Shown one piece after another: positions 37,401 to 50,953 of a stretch of 64,000 bases of DNA. A program made the translations under genes and the position numbers. Below the pieces are notes generated by a model. That model was not told the DNA's origin and did not search any database. It saw nothing but the letters and a program-made list of their open reading frames with translations. The DNA is from Bufo bufo (lineage: Eukaryota; Chordata; Amphibia; Anura; Bufonidae): NCBI RefSeq assembly GCF_905171765.1, contig NC_053397.1, positions 8,809,677-8,873,676 on the forward strand, in the 5' to 3' direction. The number at the start of each line of letters is the position of its first letter. Position 1 is the stretch's first letter.

Positions 37401-40400
37401 CTTAGGGAATGCAGAGTTCGCCAAGACAGGGAGCAGAGAGTTCAGCCCGTTCCATTTGGAGAGGACCTCCGATTGCAGCGTCCGGAAGTGCCATAGAGCC
37501 CAAAGGACTGCTTCCGCAGACTCTGACATGAGCCCCAACATCTTCTTGAGTCCGAACTGGGACTCGGCGAGGCATGGATAGGAATTCGGCCGTCTTCTGT
37601 ATTCGGGATCTTCTTTCTGGAGTCAACCGGAGAGACATCCCAACGGAGTAGATTATGAAGCCTAGATATCTTACTGAAGTCGACGGGCTCACGTTTGACT
37701 TCTGCCAGTTGATGATCCACCCTAGGCGCAACAGAAAGGAGATCGCTACATGAAGATGGTGGGTCAGGTCCGCTAGAGAAGAGGCCTTTAAAAGCCAATC
37801 GTCCAGATAAGGAATGATCAGTCCTTGGAGCCTTAGGCTACTTTCACACCTGCGTTGGGTGCGGATCCGTCTGGTATCTGGACAGACTGATCTGCACCTA
37901 TAATGCAAACGCTTGTATCCATTTTTTATTTTTTTTTGTTCCTGATGATGCAAACGGATCCATTTTGATTTACACTGAAAGTCAATCGGAGGCGGATCAG
38001 TTTTCAATTGCACCATATTTTCAGTGAAAACGGATCCATCCCCATTGACTTACATTGTAAGTCAGGACAGATCCGTTTGGCACCGCATCGTCAGGCGGAC
38101 ATCAAAACGCTGCAAGCAGCCTCCAGAGCGGAATGGAGGCTGAACGGAGGCAAACTGATGCATTCTGAACGGATTCTTATCCATTCAGAATGCATTGGGT
38201 CTGAACTGATCTCTGTTTTGAACCGTTTAAGATCCCTGAAACTGATCTCACAAACGGAATTCAAAACACCAGTGTGAAAGTAGCCTTAGAGCTGCTACCA
38301 CAGAAACTACCACCTTGGTGAAAGTGTGAGGGGAAGAAGAAATGCCAAAGGGAAGGGCAACAAACTGAAGGTGTCTGACCCCCGAAATCTGGACCGCAAT
38401 TCTGAGTTATTTCCTGGAAGCAGGAGGAATCTGGATGTGCAGATGCGCATCCTTGAGGTCCAGGGTTGCCATCACATCTCCAGGATTGAGAACGTGAACC
38501 ACTGACCTGATGGTCTCCATACGGAACCTCGCCTTCCTTACATATCGATTTGAAATATCTCGGATCGATAATCATCCGAAGATCCCCTGACGCCTTGGGA
38601 AGATCCCGAAGCCCCGTTCCCCTGCTGGAACCTCCTCCAGAGCCCCCTTGGGGATGTAATCCTGAATGTAAGTCTTCAGAACCGACTTCCTTGTGGCCTG
38701 TAAAAGTTTGGTCCTGATGAACCTGTCCGGAGGAAGAGAAATAAGACTGATTAAATATCCCTCTGAGATGACATTCAGGACCCCGGGATCCGAAATTTCT
38801 TGGCTCCAAATGTCCTTGAAGTGGGAGAGGCGACCCCCGACGGGAAGATGAGGCAGGGGAGTGGGGAAGTCTAGGAGGACGGCAGGAGTAACAGGAGTCA
38901 TCCAAGAGCCTCGGAGGCCCATAGTCAGAAGGTGGATATTTTACCCTTGGCTCCGTCGCGAGAGCGCCATCGAACCTCTTTGCTGTGCTCCCTAGTCCCT
39001 CCGGGCTCTTGACTGCTGGAAGACTCTTTCCCCTTCTTATCCGCCAGGCCTTCCATGATCTTATCTAGCTCCGAGACGAACAAAACGGTTGGGCTCAAAG
39101 GGAAGGCCACATAAATTGTACTTAGGAGTTGTCATAAGCCACAAAGGCCTACGGGCCGCTGACACAAGGGCCATGGATTTGGCTGCCAATTTCAGCTGCT
39201 GCGCTGTCACACAGGAAATCCATCGCCAGGTTGACCGTCTTGAAAGCCGCCAGAATGTCGTCCCGAGACACCTTCTGATCCACGTCTGTCTGGGTCTGGT
39301 TTAGGCGAGACCGGAGGAACGTAGAGACTTCTGTAGCAGCAATGGCCGTAGAAGCTGCAGCTGCCGTATAACTTCTCATGAGAGTGCACTCCGCTTTCCT
39401 GTCAAGGGGATCCTGCAGACTAGACCCATCGTCTGCTGGAACCAGAGTGCGCTTGGACAATTTGGCAATAGCCATGTCCACCTTGGGAATGGAACCCCAC
39501 GATTCCACCAAGGGTTTAGCCATCGGAAACATGGTTCTAAATCTCTTGGTTCGAACCGGACCTTTTTCGGGTTTCTTCCACTCTGTATGCATGACGGAGA
39601 AAAGGGTCTCATCCTCTTTAAAGACACGAAGTGCCCGACCAGAGGGCTCCCCCGGGTCAACATCATAGTCCCCCAACCTGATGGACTTAAGCAACTTTTG
39701 CGTCTTATCAGGAGGAAAGAAGCACAAAGTAAGCTCCTCCTCATCCAAGGGAGGAAGAACCCAAGGAGCTGAAGACTCCAAAGGGGTCTGCGCAGGAAGT
39801 CTCTGATCCAGCAGGCTTAACTCCTTTGATGGATCCCTCAACATAGGTCTTCACCTATTGATACATATCCTGCATCGTAGGTTCGGTGGAAGGTTGGACC
39901 CTCAAATGGCAGCTGTCACACCTAGAATAGGGATAGCTATCCTCTAAAAGAGCGCTATAATCCTAGAAAGATAAAGGTTTCCTTTTGGCACCCGCCTTTC
40001 TGCCATCCGAATCCCGTGGAGAAGACATCACTGCGGGAAAAAGAAACAAGTAAAACATTTGTAAATTACCTATAAATGTTTCAGGAGAAAAGGTAAAAAA
40101 AAAGGCAGACCAACGGAAGCTGACAATGAGGACCAGAAGAAATAAGGCACCAATAAGTGGAGGAACACCAGCTTATAGGACTCTGGGAGCTAGCTTAACA
40201 AGCATGTGCAGCCAGAGACCACAATGGTGCACAATGGGGGAGGCCCCCGCCCCCAGAGGAGAAACACTATATTAACAAAGGAAGTTTCCCCCCGAAAGGA
40301 AGGAACACTAGAAATCCTCTAGGAGGATTATAATAAAAAATCGCAAGAGGAGGCGAAAATTGCGTCGCAAGGAAGCACCGGAAGTGACGTCAGACGCTTC

Positions 40401-43400
40401 CGGAAGATGGCGGTCGCAAGGGAAGAGGAATGAGGACACCGCAGCAAAGCGCCACTGCGTAGAGCTGGCAGCAGGTAAACTGCCGGTCAAAACACACAGT
40501 AAAACGAAGGCACAGCCTGCTGACAAACTGAAAAAAAGATTCGCTGACAAACTGAAAAAAAGATTCTCCCCCCCCCAGAGGGAGGGGAAATCGCCGCCTA
40601 GTCCACCTGTCCGGAGGGCTGGAGGCGATTCCCTCCTTTTTCTAGAGTATGCTTAAGTGTTTCATTAAGTTTATTACTTGGGCTCATTTAAAAATTCCGT
40701 CGGTCCTAAGGGGGGGGGGGGGGGTTACCCCATCTGTGCTGCTGGTAGGACGTAAGGGAATATATGGTAAAGTCAATATGCGATATTTCTTTTGTGTGTG
40801 TGTGTTTATAATATTCTATATCTCGCCATTTGAAACATGTTCCAATGTATCTTGTTAATACATATTACCCGTCACTGTTTTCTTTTAGCGATCTTACTAT
40901 AAATGGTAAAAATAAATACATTTAATAGAGCCCCTACAGCCAAACAAGAAATGACGGACTCGGAGCTCAACTGGTCATAGGTGAAGGACCGTTAAGAGCA
41001 CGGAGTATAACAGTCTAAAGGCTGGGTGGGTGCCCACACTGTCTAGTAGATACAAAAGGCTACAGATCCGGGGGCTGAAAAAGAGGGTAAAAAAAAAAAA
41101 AATATTTAAAATCTTTAATGTGTTCTAAGGCTACTTTCACACTTGCGGCAGTGTGATCCAGCGGGCAGTGCCGTCGTCGGAACTGCCCGCCGGATCCGCC
41201 GCTGACCGAAAGCATTTGTGATACAGATCCGTCTCACAAATGCATTGCAAGGACTGATCCGTCTCTCCGCTTGTCATGTGGACAGACGGATCAGTCTTGT
41301 ACCTTTTTTCACATTTTTACCGGTCTGCACAGGCCGGAAGGACTGATCCGGCATTCAGGCAAGTTTTCAGTTTTTTTTTCGCCGGAGATAAAACCGTAGC
41401 ATGCTACGGTTTTCTCTTTTGCCTGATCATTTAAAACGACTGAACTGAAGACATCCTGATGCATCCTGAAGGGATTACTCTCCATTCAGAATGCATGGGG
41501 ATATGCCTGATCAGTTCTTTTCCGGTATAGAGCCCCTGTGACGGAACTCTATGCCGGAAAAGAAAAACGCTAGTGGGAAAGTACCCTTAATACTACTGTG
41601 TAGAATTCTTGAATGCACTATTCAATGTTTTAGTTTTGATGCCCCTGACATTTTACAAGGATGAATTTGGAAGGTGATTCATCAGCTGTAGCTCATTGAC
41701 ATCTCGGCTTCTGCTTACTTTCGACACTCGGCTCCTCGTCCCATTCTCTTACTTGTGGTAAAGATCACACTTTGCGTTTCAATTCTTAGGATTCCAACCT
41801 TTGAAATGCCTTCTGATCTGATCATACGGCCCCATAAATATTAATAAAAATGTATACAAATAACCGGCATCTTAACTTTCATGCTACTATTGTGATATTG
41901 TTACTTCTACTGCTTGAAGATATGGGATGACAATGAAGAAGCTACAACAAAACCATGAGATCACAATACTCCTTGCCGATAAAGGCGGAGCGATCGTGAT
42001 CCTTGATGCTGCAAAATATGTAGCAGAATGCCAGCGACAACTGGCGGATATCAATACATATGTGCCATTAGACAAAGATCCAGTTGAGGCCTATTATAAA
42101 CGATTGATTCAGATACGTGAGGGCACATCAACGTGGGATTTTAAATAAATCTGAATTTGACTTCATTTTGTGAACTCTGTGTAGACTTCCAGTCTTTTAT
42201 TGTATCACAAAAGTCCATAAAGACCCTATTAATCCTACGGGAAGAGCGCTCGTTTCCGGCATAGGGTCTATAACAGCAAATCTGTCCCAATATTTGGACA
42301 GATTTCTGCAACCCTATGTCGGAAACACTCAATCACATTTAAAAGATACCACCAAAGTAATAACTTTATTGGAAAATGCAGTATGCCAACCCCATTGGAT
42401 TCTGGCCACACTTGACGTTGGTGCATTATACACATGAACGAGGTATCCAAGCAGTATAAAAAAAAATGTTAACAAAAGACTAAATGAACATATTTTTTTA
42501 TTTTGGAGGGTATTAAGTTTGTACTCAGTCACAATTATTTTTATTTTAATTATGGTTATTACAGACTACAGTTACCGCTATGGGCACCAGCTTCGCCCCC
42601 AGTTACGCTAATCTATTTATGGTGGCTTGGGAGCAGTATTCCATCATTCCCAGACTGGGAGCGGACCTGGTGCTCTGGCGAAGGTACATTGATGATATTT
42701 TTTGATTTGGGGAGGCGCACATTAAACATTGAGTTCATAAACTCAATCAATATAACTTAACGTTTACACCCAATATAAATAACAAATCTGCTGAATTTTT
42801 GGATCTCAAAATAGAAATGCAGGGAGATTCATTTGTAGTATATTTCAAAAGGATGTAGCTAAAATTGGCTTCATCCTTCACACCAGCTGCCATCTACCAA
42901 GATGGTTACTTCATGTACCAAAAAGTCAATTTAGACACTGGAAGAGAAAATCTAAAGGCCCAATTTCTGGAAAAACAGTATCCACTCGATACACTAGAAA
43001 AATCAGAGAAGTAAAACTAGACAGAACCACCTTTTTTGAATTCAAACCAGAACAAGCTGAACGTACAAGATCTGACCCCTGTAAATTAGATTTACCATTC
43101 AACGTTAAATATAAGAGTATCTAAGAGAATACAAAAACAAGTTAAAATATGGGGCTCTATTATCCCAGATCGACCCCTTCCCCCATAGTGTATACAAAAG
43201 CGCTTAATTCGGGGTTACAAATGGCACCAACAGAAAAAAAATTCAAACCTAATGCTAAACGTTAGTGACAAAAAACGATGACATTTAGTGGCTTCAGATG
43301 TGGCAATTGGCAGAACTGTAGACAGATGAATTTCCAAATAAAAAAATAAATAAAAAATCTATAACAAATAATTACCAGTGGGAAATAAAAGAACTACTTT

Positions 43401-46400
43401 CTTGCAGTAGCAAGTCGGTCATCTATATATTAGAATGTCCTTGTCAAAGGCAATATAGTGGACGAACAAAAAGAACATTAAAGACTAGAATTGCCGAACA
43501 TATTAACCTCCAAAAAAGGCTTTGAAAAGCGCACACTTTCAAATCATTTTAAAACCTACCATGAAAGCGACCCTAAAGATTAAAATTTTGCAGCGCTTGA
43601 AACCGTTACACATAATTGGAGTCGGAGACTTTATTGCCCAAATGTCTGGGTGCAAAGCTAGAAGAATCTATGAATTTGGAACCTTAATGCCAAGAGGCTT
43701 GAATGCTGAGTTGGAGATTTTTGGCTTTCTATAGAGGATGGCTGGACTGTTCACACGAGATGTCGGTTCCTAGTTACACATCTACGCACTGACGTTCCCT
43801 GCGTCTTTCCCCCCCCCATCCCATATCTTCAAGTAGTAGAAGTAATGGGACGAGGAGCCGAGTGTCGAAAGTAAGCAGAAGCTGAGATGTCAATGAGCTA
43901 CAGCTGATTTACCTTCCAAATTCAGGCTTGTAAAATTTCATGGGCATCAAAACTAAAAACATTGAATAGTGCATTCAAGAATTCTACACAGTTAGTAGTA
44001 TAAGAACACATTTAGAGTATTTTTTTTTTATTCCCCCCTTATTCTCACATTTGGCTCTGGCAGCAAAACTATAAAACCTATATTAGTGACAGATTGCTGT
44101 ATACTTCCATAGCCAAAATGTGTTACCATAATGATTGATTTTAAATAAAAGAAACGCAGGGTGTGGACATGATCATGACTAAAAACATTGTATAAAATGT
44201 ATCATTATGCATCTAGTGTACTATTACCATACACATATATATTAACAGTGTTTTAGTTATGCTAATCATTTAGTTATAAATAGGATGGTAATACACATTT
44301 GATGTTAAATTAAGTTGCCATTTACTTGATCTGTTTAGATTAGGCCAATATGTAACCATAATGTCACATGTAATGAGGAGGGGACAACACAAGAAAACAG
44401 AGAAATTAACCAGAGCCTAGGCCTCAAAGCTAAGGAAGAGGGATGGTGACCTCCTAGGAATCCCTAGACCTCTCCCCGACTCCTGCCAGTATGAGTAGAC
44501 CCTGAAGGGGGAGAATTCATACACCGGAACCTAGGCCCTGGAGACCCTGGAAATCCCTAGGCATGGTGGGAGGGAATGAGACTACTGGTTCTTTCCCAGG
44601 TGAAGGACCCAGCGTCTCCCTGAGGACCAGAAACAACACACAACAAAAGCACTAATCTTTAAAGAGGGAATGGAGAAGCCGGTGATTCCCAGAAACAACA
44701 CACCAAGCAGGAAATATCAACCGCATGGTAAGCAGTGTGAGAGTGAACTAAATGGAGCCTCAGTAATGACCACAGGCTGCACCTGACAAGGGGTGTGGTG
44801 GTCACTAAACAACAGACTGTCAGATAGCCGCACGTGCTGCCGATCTCGCCGATCTTCTCACCTCGGTCATGGGAGGAGCCGTGACACAGTCTGATGTGCA
44901 GGCACCACCTATATAAACTATATGGGCCATTTATAGTAAGATCGCTAAAAGAAAATGGTGACGGGTAATATGTATTAACAAGATACATTGGAACATGTTT
45001 CAAATGGCGATTTTTATTTTTATATATTTCTCTCTTAAAGCAATATCGCATATTGACTTTACCATATATTATTGTGAGATATAATGCGGTTAATCGTTGC
45101 GTTAATAACGCATCATGTGAATGACACATTCATTAAAGCGATCCAGGTCGTGTATTTGATTTCACCTTGTTTAAGACGATTTAAAAAGGATCCAAAATGG
45201 AGTCTCAGGTTTATACTCATTTGAACATATACCACTGAGGAAGAAACAATATTGTTTTGAGACGCGTCTGGTGAATGCTGACTGAAAAACAGGTCTCCAT
45301 CCACACTTTATTAAGCTGACACACTGCGCTATTTGGAGGAGTGCGCTTGTGTCCTGAGATGGCGGAAAGTGGAGTTGTAAAGCTGATCACAAGCCGACTG
45401 GGAACCACACAGACCCGACTAAGAGAGATACAGCGGGGAGAGTCACGAAAGGTGGGAACCCCACCGAAAACTACGTGGTCGCGAGTAACCTCGGCTTAAT
45501 GTGACTATAGAGACACCGCGCACGTATACCGCTAACCCTGCCACTCATATCCAAATTAACGCTGCCGGAATGTCAGCCAGTGCAGTGATTTAAACCCATA
45601 TGTCACATGTGAGGTTAGCTGCCGTTCAGCTGCTGCTATTTGTATATGGACAATAATATCCATTGAACAAGACGCCGTCCAAAAACGGTCATGAATAACT
45701 GTTTGGCCATTTTTATATTTTTAATATTTCATTACTATAATTTTTATGCGTGGGCTCCGCATGATTTAAACCTGGGTTAACAATATTTTAATGAAGGTTT
45801 ATTTAAATGGTGAATTTAATAAAATCTCGGCGATTTGAGAGCGTCTCATTAACGGGTCACCATTTATGCCTCCTTGGTATCGGGTGTTTTTCCTACTGAG
45901 GTACAAGATGAAAATCGTGACTCCTTTGTGACGTTTGCAGTGATAAAATGTTACTTTCCGTTCTCTACATAATGTATCATGGTTGTGGATGAGGAGATGC
46001 TGCCCGCTCTGGGTGACCCCATTATCTGTCTGCAGGGCGATGTGGTTCGGCTCTTCCATGCCGAGCAGGAGAAGTTCTTGACGTGTGACGAGCACAGGAA
46101 GAAGCAGTACGTGTTTCTCAGGACGACAGGGCGGCAGTCGGCCACTTCGGCTACCAGCTCCAAGGCTTTGTGGGAAGTCGAGGTAAGTGATCCAAACCCA
46201 CCTCAAATGTAGTACGAGTTCAGATTGTGTAGATGTTTGGCCAATTGAACCAAAGACCTTTTGAGTCTTATGAAACGTCTTTCAGAACTTGATTATCTTT
46301 TGTGTCCAAAGTTTCTGATGGAGCGTTCACAAAGTCTGCAAGAGACGCCCTCTGTAACCCCTCGATACCCTGACCATGAGATGAGAAAATGTCTATTGAC

Positions 46401-49400
46401 TCTCTCTCCCTATTATGGACAACCCTTTTAAGAGGACTGTTATCATAGACAATGGGGTATATTGCTAGGATATTCCTCCATTGTCTTATAGGTGCGGGGA
46501 CCCGCACCTACATCGAGAACTGAGCCCCGCAAGGTGGTGGTGGCGGCTGGAGGGCTGAATGGGAGCGTACTGTGCATGCGCGGCCCCCACACTCATTCAT
46601 TTCTATAGGGCCCGACTGAAATAGCCGAGCCATAGAAAATTAATGCAGGGCGGCTGTGCATGCGCAGTGCGCCTTCCTTCGCTTGCGGGGCCCCGATCTC
46701 TATCTAACACAGTAGGGGCATAACCTAGCAATATACCCCCCATTGTCCATGATGAGACCACTCCTTTAAATCCTCAATCCTTTGTAAATCTGTTTTTTAG
46801 GTGGTGCAGCATGACCCATGTAGAGGTGGCGCGGGCTACTGGAACAGTCTCTTTAGGTTCAAGCATCTTGCAACTGGGCATTACCTGGCAGCAGAGGTGA
46901 GTGACTCCTCCACGGAGGCTGAAGGCCACGATTTATCCCCAGCTGAAGACCGGCAGGGCTTGAGTGAGCCACTGCCCACAATGAATCCTGGCTGACTATG
47001 GTGGGTCACCTCATGGGTAACTCTCGCCCGCTCCTTCCACGTGGGTAAGGCTCACTTTCCGGTTCTCTTTCCCCAGGTAAATCCTGACTTTGATGCAGGT
47101 TGCCTGGAGTCTGAGGTTTCCGTAAGTAAAGGCTAGCCCGTAGAAGATCCTTCTCGTCCTATAGCATGGCTACCGGAAGGATGCCAGCTTGTTAACCCTT
47201 TCCCGACCACCGTTTCCACCTCACCTTGCATTTTGCCTGGCATCAGCTTTCTTGCCCATTTCATGATCTACAAGAAAGCCGTATGTCCTGTACACGGGGC
47301 TCCCATTGTCTGATCTTGATCCGTGCCCACCGCAGAGCCATTCAGCTGCACCGACGGCACTGAAGCCTCCAGTGGTGATTTCTGTAGTATTTTCTATGGT
47401 GGCATATGTTACCGGTAGAAAGAGGGGATTAAACTCTGACGTCTGCCGCTGCCCGTATACATAAAGGGGGGTGTAGGAGAATGTCGCTGTGGGGTTCAGG
47501 GGGGTTGGGCGGAGGCGCTGCCTGCATGCAGTCATTCTGGAGCATTTCTATTCTGGTCCGGAGCCGTGCAGAAGTTCACAAGGGTAGACGGTAGTTAAAG
47601 TTGCAGGAAGGGGCCGACTCCAGGCTGGTTTTTATGGATAACCTGACTTCTTTTTTTTTTTTCTTTCATGCAAGTATTTTGTCCATTTATTTTATTTTTT
47701 TCCCTGGTGCCTCTTATCATGTACATATCAAACTTTACATCTGAATTGGTTTCTACGTCCATCAAAAATCCCCTTTACTTATCAGATGGACGCAGAACAG
47801 GACCCCACCCGTGCCCGGCTCTGCATGGACTCTGAGAAGATCAAGTGTACATTGGTGTCTGTCCCTGAAGGCAATGATATCTCTTCCATCTTTGAGCTAG
47901 ACCCTACCACCCTCCGAGGTGGAGACAGCCTGGTGCCAAGGTATTCTACAATCGCTGAGGTGCTTTGAGCCTCGTGGCTCCATGTGATCGCTATGAGCCT
48001 GTAGTTAGGAGGCTGCAGATCTTCTGGTCAGATTTGATTTTATTGGGGGTTTTCTTCACTTTCAGGAACTCGTATGTTCGGCTGCGTCATCTCTGCACCA
48101 ACACCTGGGTCCACAGCACCAATAGCCCTATAGACAAGGATGAGGAGAAGCCGGTCATGCTAAGGGTGAGTGGCACCCAGCGGTCTTGCCGTTTGTGCCC
48201 TGACTAGAGGTCTGGTTATAGTCCTGGTCACGTGGTCCTCGCTTGTCTCTTAGATTGGTACGTCACCCATAAAGGAGGACAAGGAAGCCTTCGCCATAGT
48301 TCCCGTCTCACCTGCCGAGGTGCGAGATCTGGATTTTGCCAACGATGCCAGCAAAGTTCTGTCTTCCATTGCGGGAAAGTTGGAGAAAGGAACGATCACC
48401 CAGAATGAGAGAAGGTGAAGAGTCTGGGACACAACAAGTCCCAGCATGCCATAGCCATCACCAGCTTTCAAGGAACGCTGGGACTTCTAGTTTTACCACA
48501 AACTGATCCCCACATTGTCTTTAGTAACTTAAACCTAACACTTCTGCTCTTCTACTCTAGTCACATCCAGAGCTACATCTGCATCTTGTACTATATCAGG
48601 TCTTGTATGTAAATTGCATCCAGAGCTGTGCTCCGAATTCTGTAGCTTGCACCCACTTGCCAGAGTGCAATGCATTGTGGGAGGTTAGATGTTGGACAGT
48701 AGTGTGAAGAAAGATAAAGCATGGTGTAATTCAGAGAGCCAGCTGCAGAAGGGGCTTTAGATGTGCCTGGAGGAAAAGATACAATGTAACAGGAGATAAA
48801 TACAAGGAAATTGAAACCAAGTATCTTTCTCAACACTTTATGCTGATTATAGATGTGAATTGTTGTGGAGTTCTCCTTTAAACTCTCTTCTTTTATCTGA
48901 CAGGGCTGTGACCAAGCTCCTGGAGGAACTGGTCTACTTTGTGACTGCTGGGGTGAATTCTGGTCAGGATGTCCTGGAGGTTCTGGTGAACAAACCCAAC
49001 CGTGAGCGTCAGAAGCTGATGCGGGAGCAGAATATCCTAAAACAGGTGCCTGTATCCTCTATACACATGGTGTCCCCCCTGAAAGCTGCTCGGTGGTAAC
49101 TTGTGTGTCTCTCTAAAGATCTTCAAGCTGCTGCAGGCGCCGTTTACAGACTGCGGGGATGGTCCGATGCTGCGGCTGGAGGAGCTCGGAGATCAGCGGC
49201 ACGCACCTTTTAGACATATATGCCGACTCTGCTACCGAGTACTAAGGCATTCGCAGCAAGACTACCGGAAAAATCAGGTGCAGAAATGTGTATTGTACAG
49301 GGTCCGAAACTCTGCCTCTATTACAGCTTTACAAGTTTGGAAGTTTGAGGGGTGTTCTGGTACTACAAGTTACACCCCATATGCAGTGAACAGCGGACAA

Positions 49401-50892
49401 CTTAGATCAGTGGGGGTCAGACACCAGCGTGTGGGGGTCCTGCGTGACTGGCATGATGGTTGAGTACATGTGGGACTGTTAGATGTTGACGAGTGTTGTA
49501 CTTGCCTGTCTCCAGCAGTCCTATTGAGATGATTAGTGACCGAGCGCATGCTCAAGTGATGCTTCTTACAGGGACAAAGTTCTCGGATCCGTTAGGGTCC
49601 CAGCAGTCGGAAACCCTTAAGTAACACTTTCTTTAGTCATTAGGGGATACTGGAATATGCCTTTAATTTCAGATCCCGCTCCATAGGCCTAGTTACATGA
49701 TACAATTCTTGCTATAGACAGCCACCACTAGAGGGGGCTCACTACATACAGATTATACAGCCACCACTAGAGGGGGCTCACTACATACAGATTATACAGC
49801 CACCACTAGAGGGAGCTTACTACATACAGATTATACAGCCACCACTAGGGGGAGCTCACTACATACAGATTATACAGCCACCACTAGGGGAGCTCACTAC
49901 ATACAGATTATACAGCCACCACTAGAGGGAGCTCACTACATACAGATTATACAGCCACCACTAGGGGGAGCTCACTACATACAGATTATACAGCCACCAC
50001 TAGAGGGAGCTCACTACATACAGATCATACAGCCACCACTAGGGGGAGCTCACTACATACAGATTATACATCCACCACTAGGGGGAGCACACTACATACA
50101 GATGATACAGCCACCACTAGAGGGAGCTCACTACATACAGATTATACAGCCACTACTAGAGGGAGCTCACTAAATACAGATTATACAGTCACCACTAGAG
50201 GGAGCTCACTACATACAGATTATACGGCCACCACTAGAGGGAGCTCATTACATACAGATTATACAGCCACCACTAGAGGGAGCTCACTACATACAGATTA
50301 TACAGCCACCACTAGAGGGGAGCTTACTACATACAGATTATACAGCCACCACTAGAAGGAGCTCACTACATACAGATTATACAGCCACCACTAGGGGGAG
50401 CTCACTACATACAGATTATACAGCCACCACTAGAGGGAGCTCACTACATACAGATTGTACAGCCACCACTAGGGGGAGCTCACTACATACAGATTGTACA
50501 GCCACCACTAGGGGGAGCTCACTACATACAGATTATACAGCCACCACTAGAGTGAGCTCACTACATACAGATTATACAGCCACCACTAGAGGGAGCTCAC
50601 TACATACAGATTATACAGCCACCACTAGAGGGGAGCTCACTAAATCTATGCTATGCTGTGAGCACCTGAGCTCCTAGTGGCGGCTGTATTTAGCAGAAAT
50701 GTTATGTAACTAGGTCTATAGATGGGATCTGGAGCTCTGTATTGGGTAAAATGACACGACCCTCATATATTATGGAATTAATCAGTGAGATGTTGGATCA
50801 AAAAAGTCTTAAAAGGGTTCTCTGGGAATTAATAAAATACATTTTACTGAAAATACTGGTGGGAGAGAAAGGAGAGATATATAATATATAAT

Positions 50893-50953
<61 letters not shown>

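Larger units (their letters stand above)
35278..40762 (-). mobile_element. DIRS-type tyrosine-recombinase retrotransposon, about 5.5 kb
   Basis: Inverted terminal repeats of about 150-180 bp (35278-35460 and 40612-40762; shared blocks cagcagcacagatggggt and ggagggaatcgcctccag). The internal complementary region at 35502-35584 joins copies of both ends. Coding order on the minus strand: gag-like, RT/RNase H, tyrosine recombinase. There is no target-site duplication, as expected for DIRS. Boundaries are good to about 2 nt from comparison with the empty site in the right arm. Confidence 0.95.
34749..45534. mobile_element. composite Penelope-like element with inverted terminal arms and nested insertions
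   Basis: The left arm (34749-35277 plus 40763-40911; second block 41080-41745 without its MITE) is the reverse complement of the right arm (44937-45534; second block 43835-44040). Between the arms lie Penelope RT and GIY-YIG remnants. A DIRS element interrupts the first left block and a MITE the second. Inverted terminal copies are a known arrangement for Penelope-like elements. The spans 40912-41079 and 44041-44936 are not shared between the arms. Confidence 0.85.

Noticed and set aside
39376..39744. Minus-strand 122-codon frame in the DIRS gag region
   Set aside because: Alternative frame of the gag-like ORF; the longer frame has the family pattern.
35278..40762. Endogenous retrovirus
   Set aside because: Inverted (not direct) terminal repeats, a tyrosine recombinase in place of a DDE integrase, an internal complementary region and no envelope or protease seen; this is DIRS-type.
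49727..50645. CRISPR-like array
   Set aside because: Units are directly adjacent with no unique spacers, and the DNA is vertebrate.
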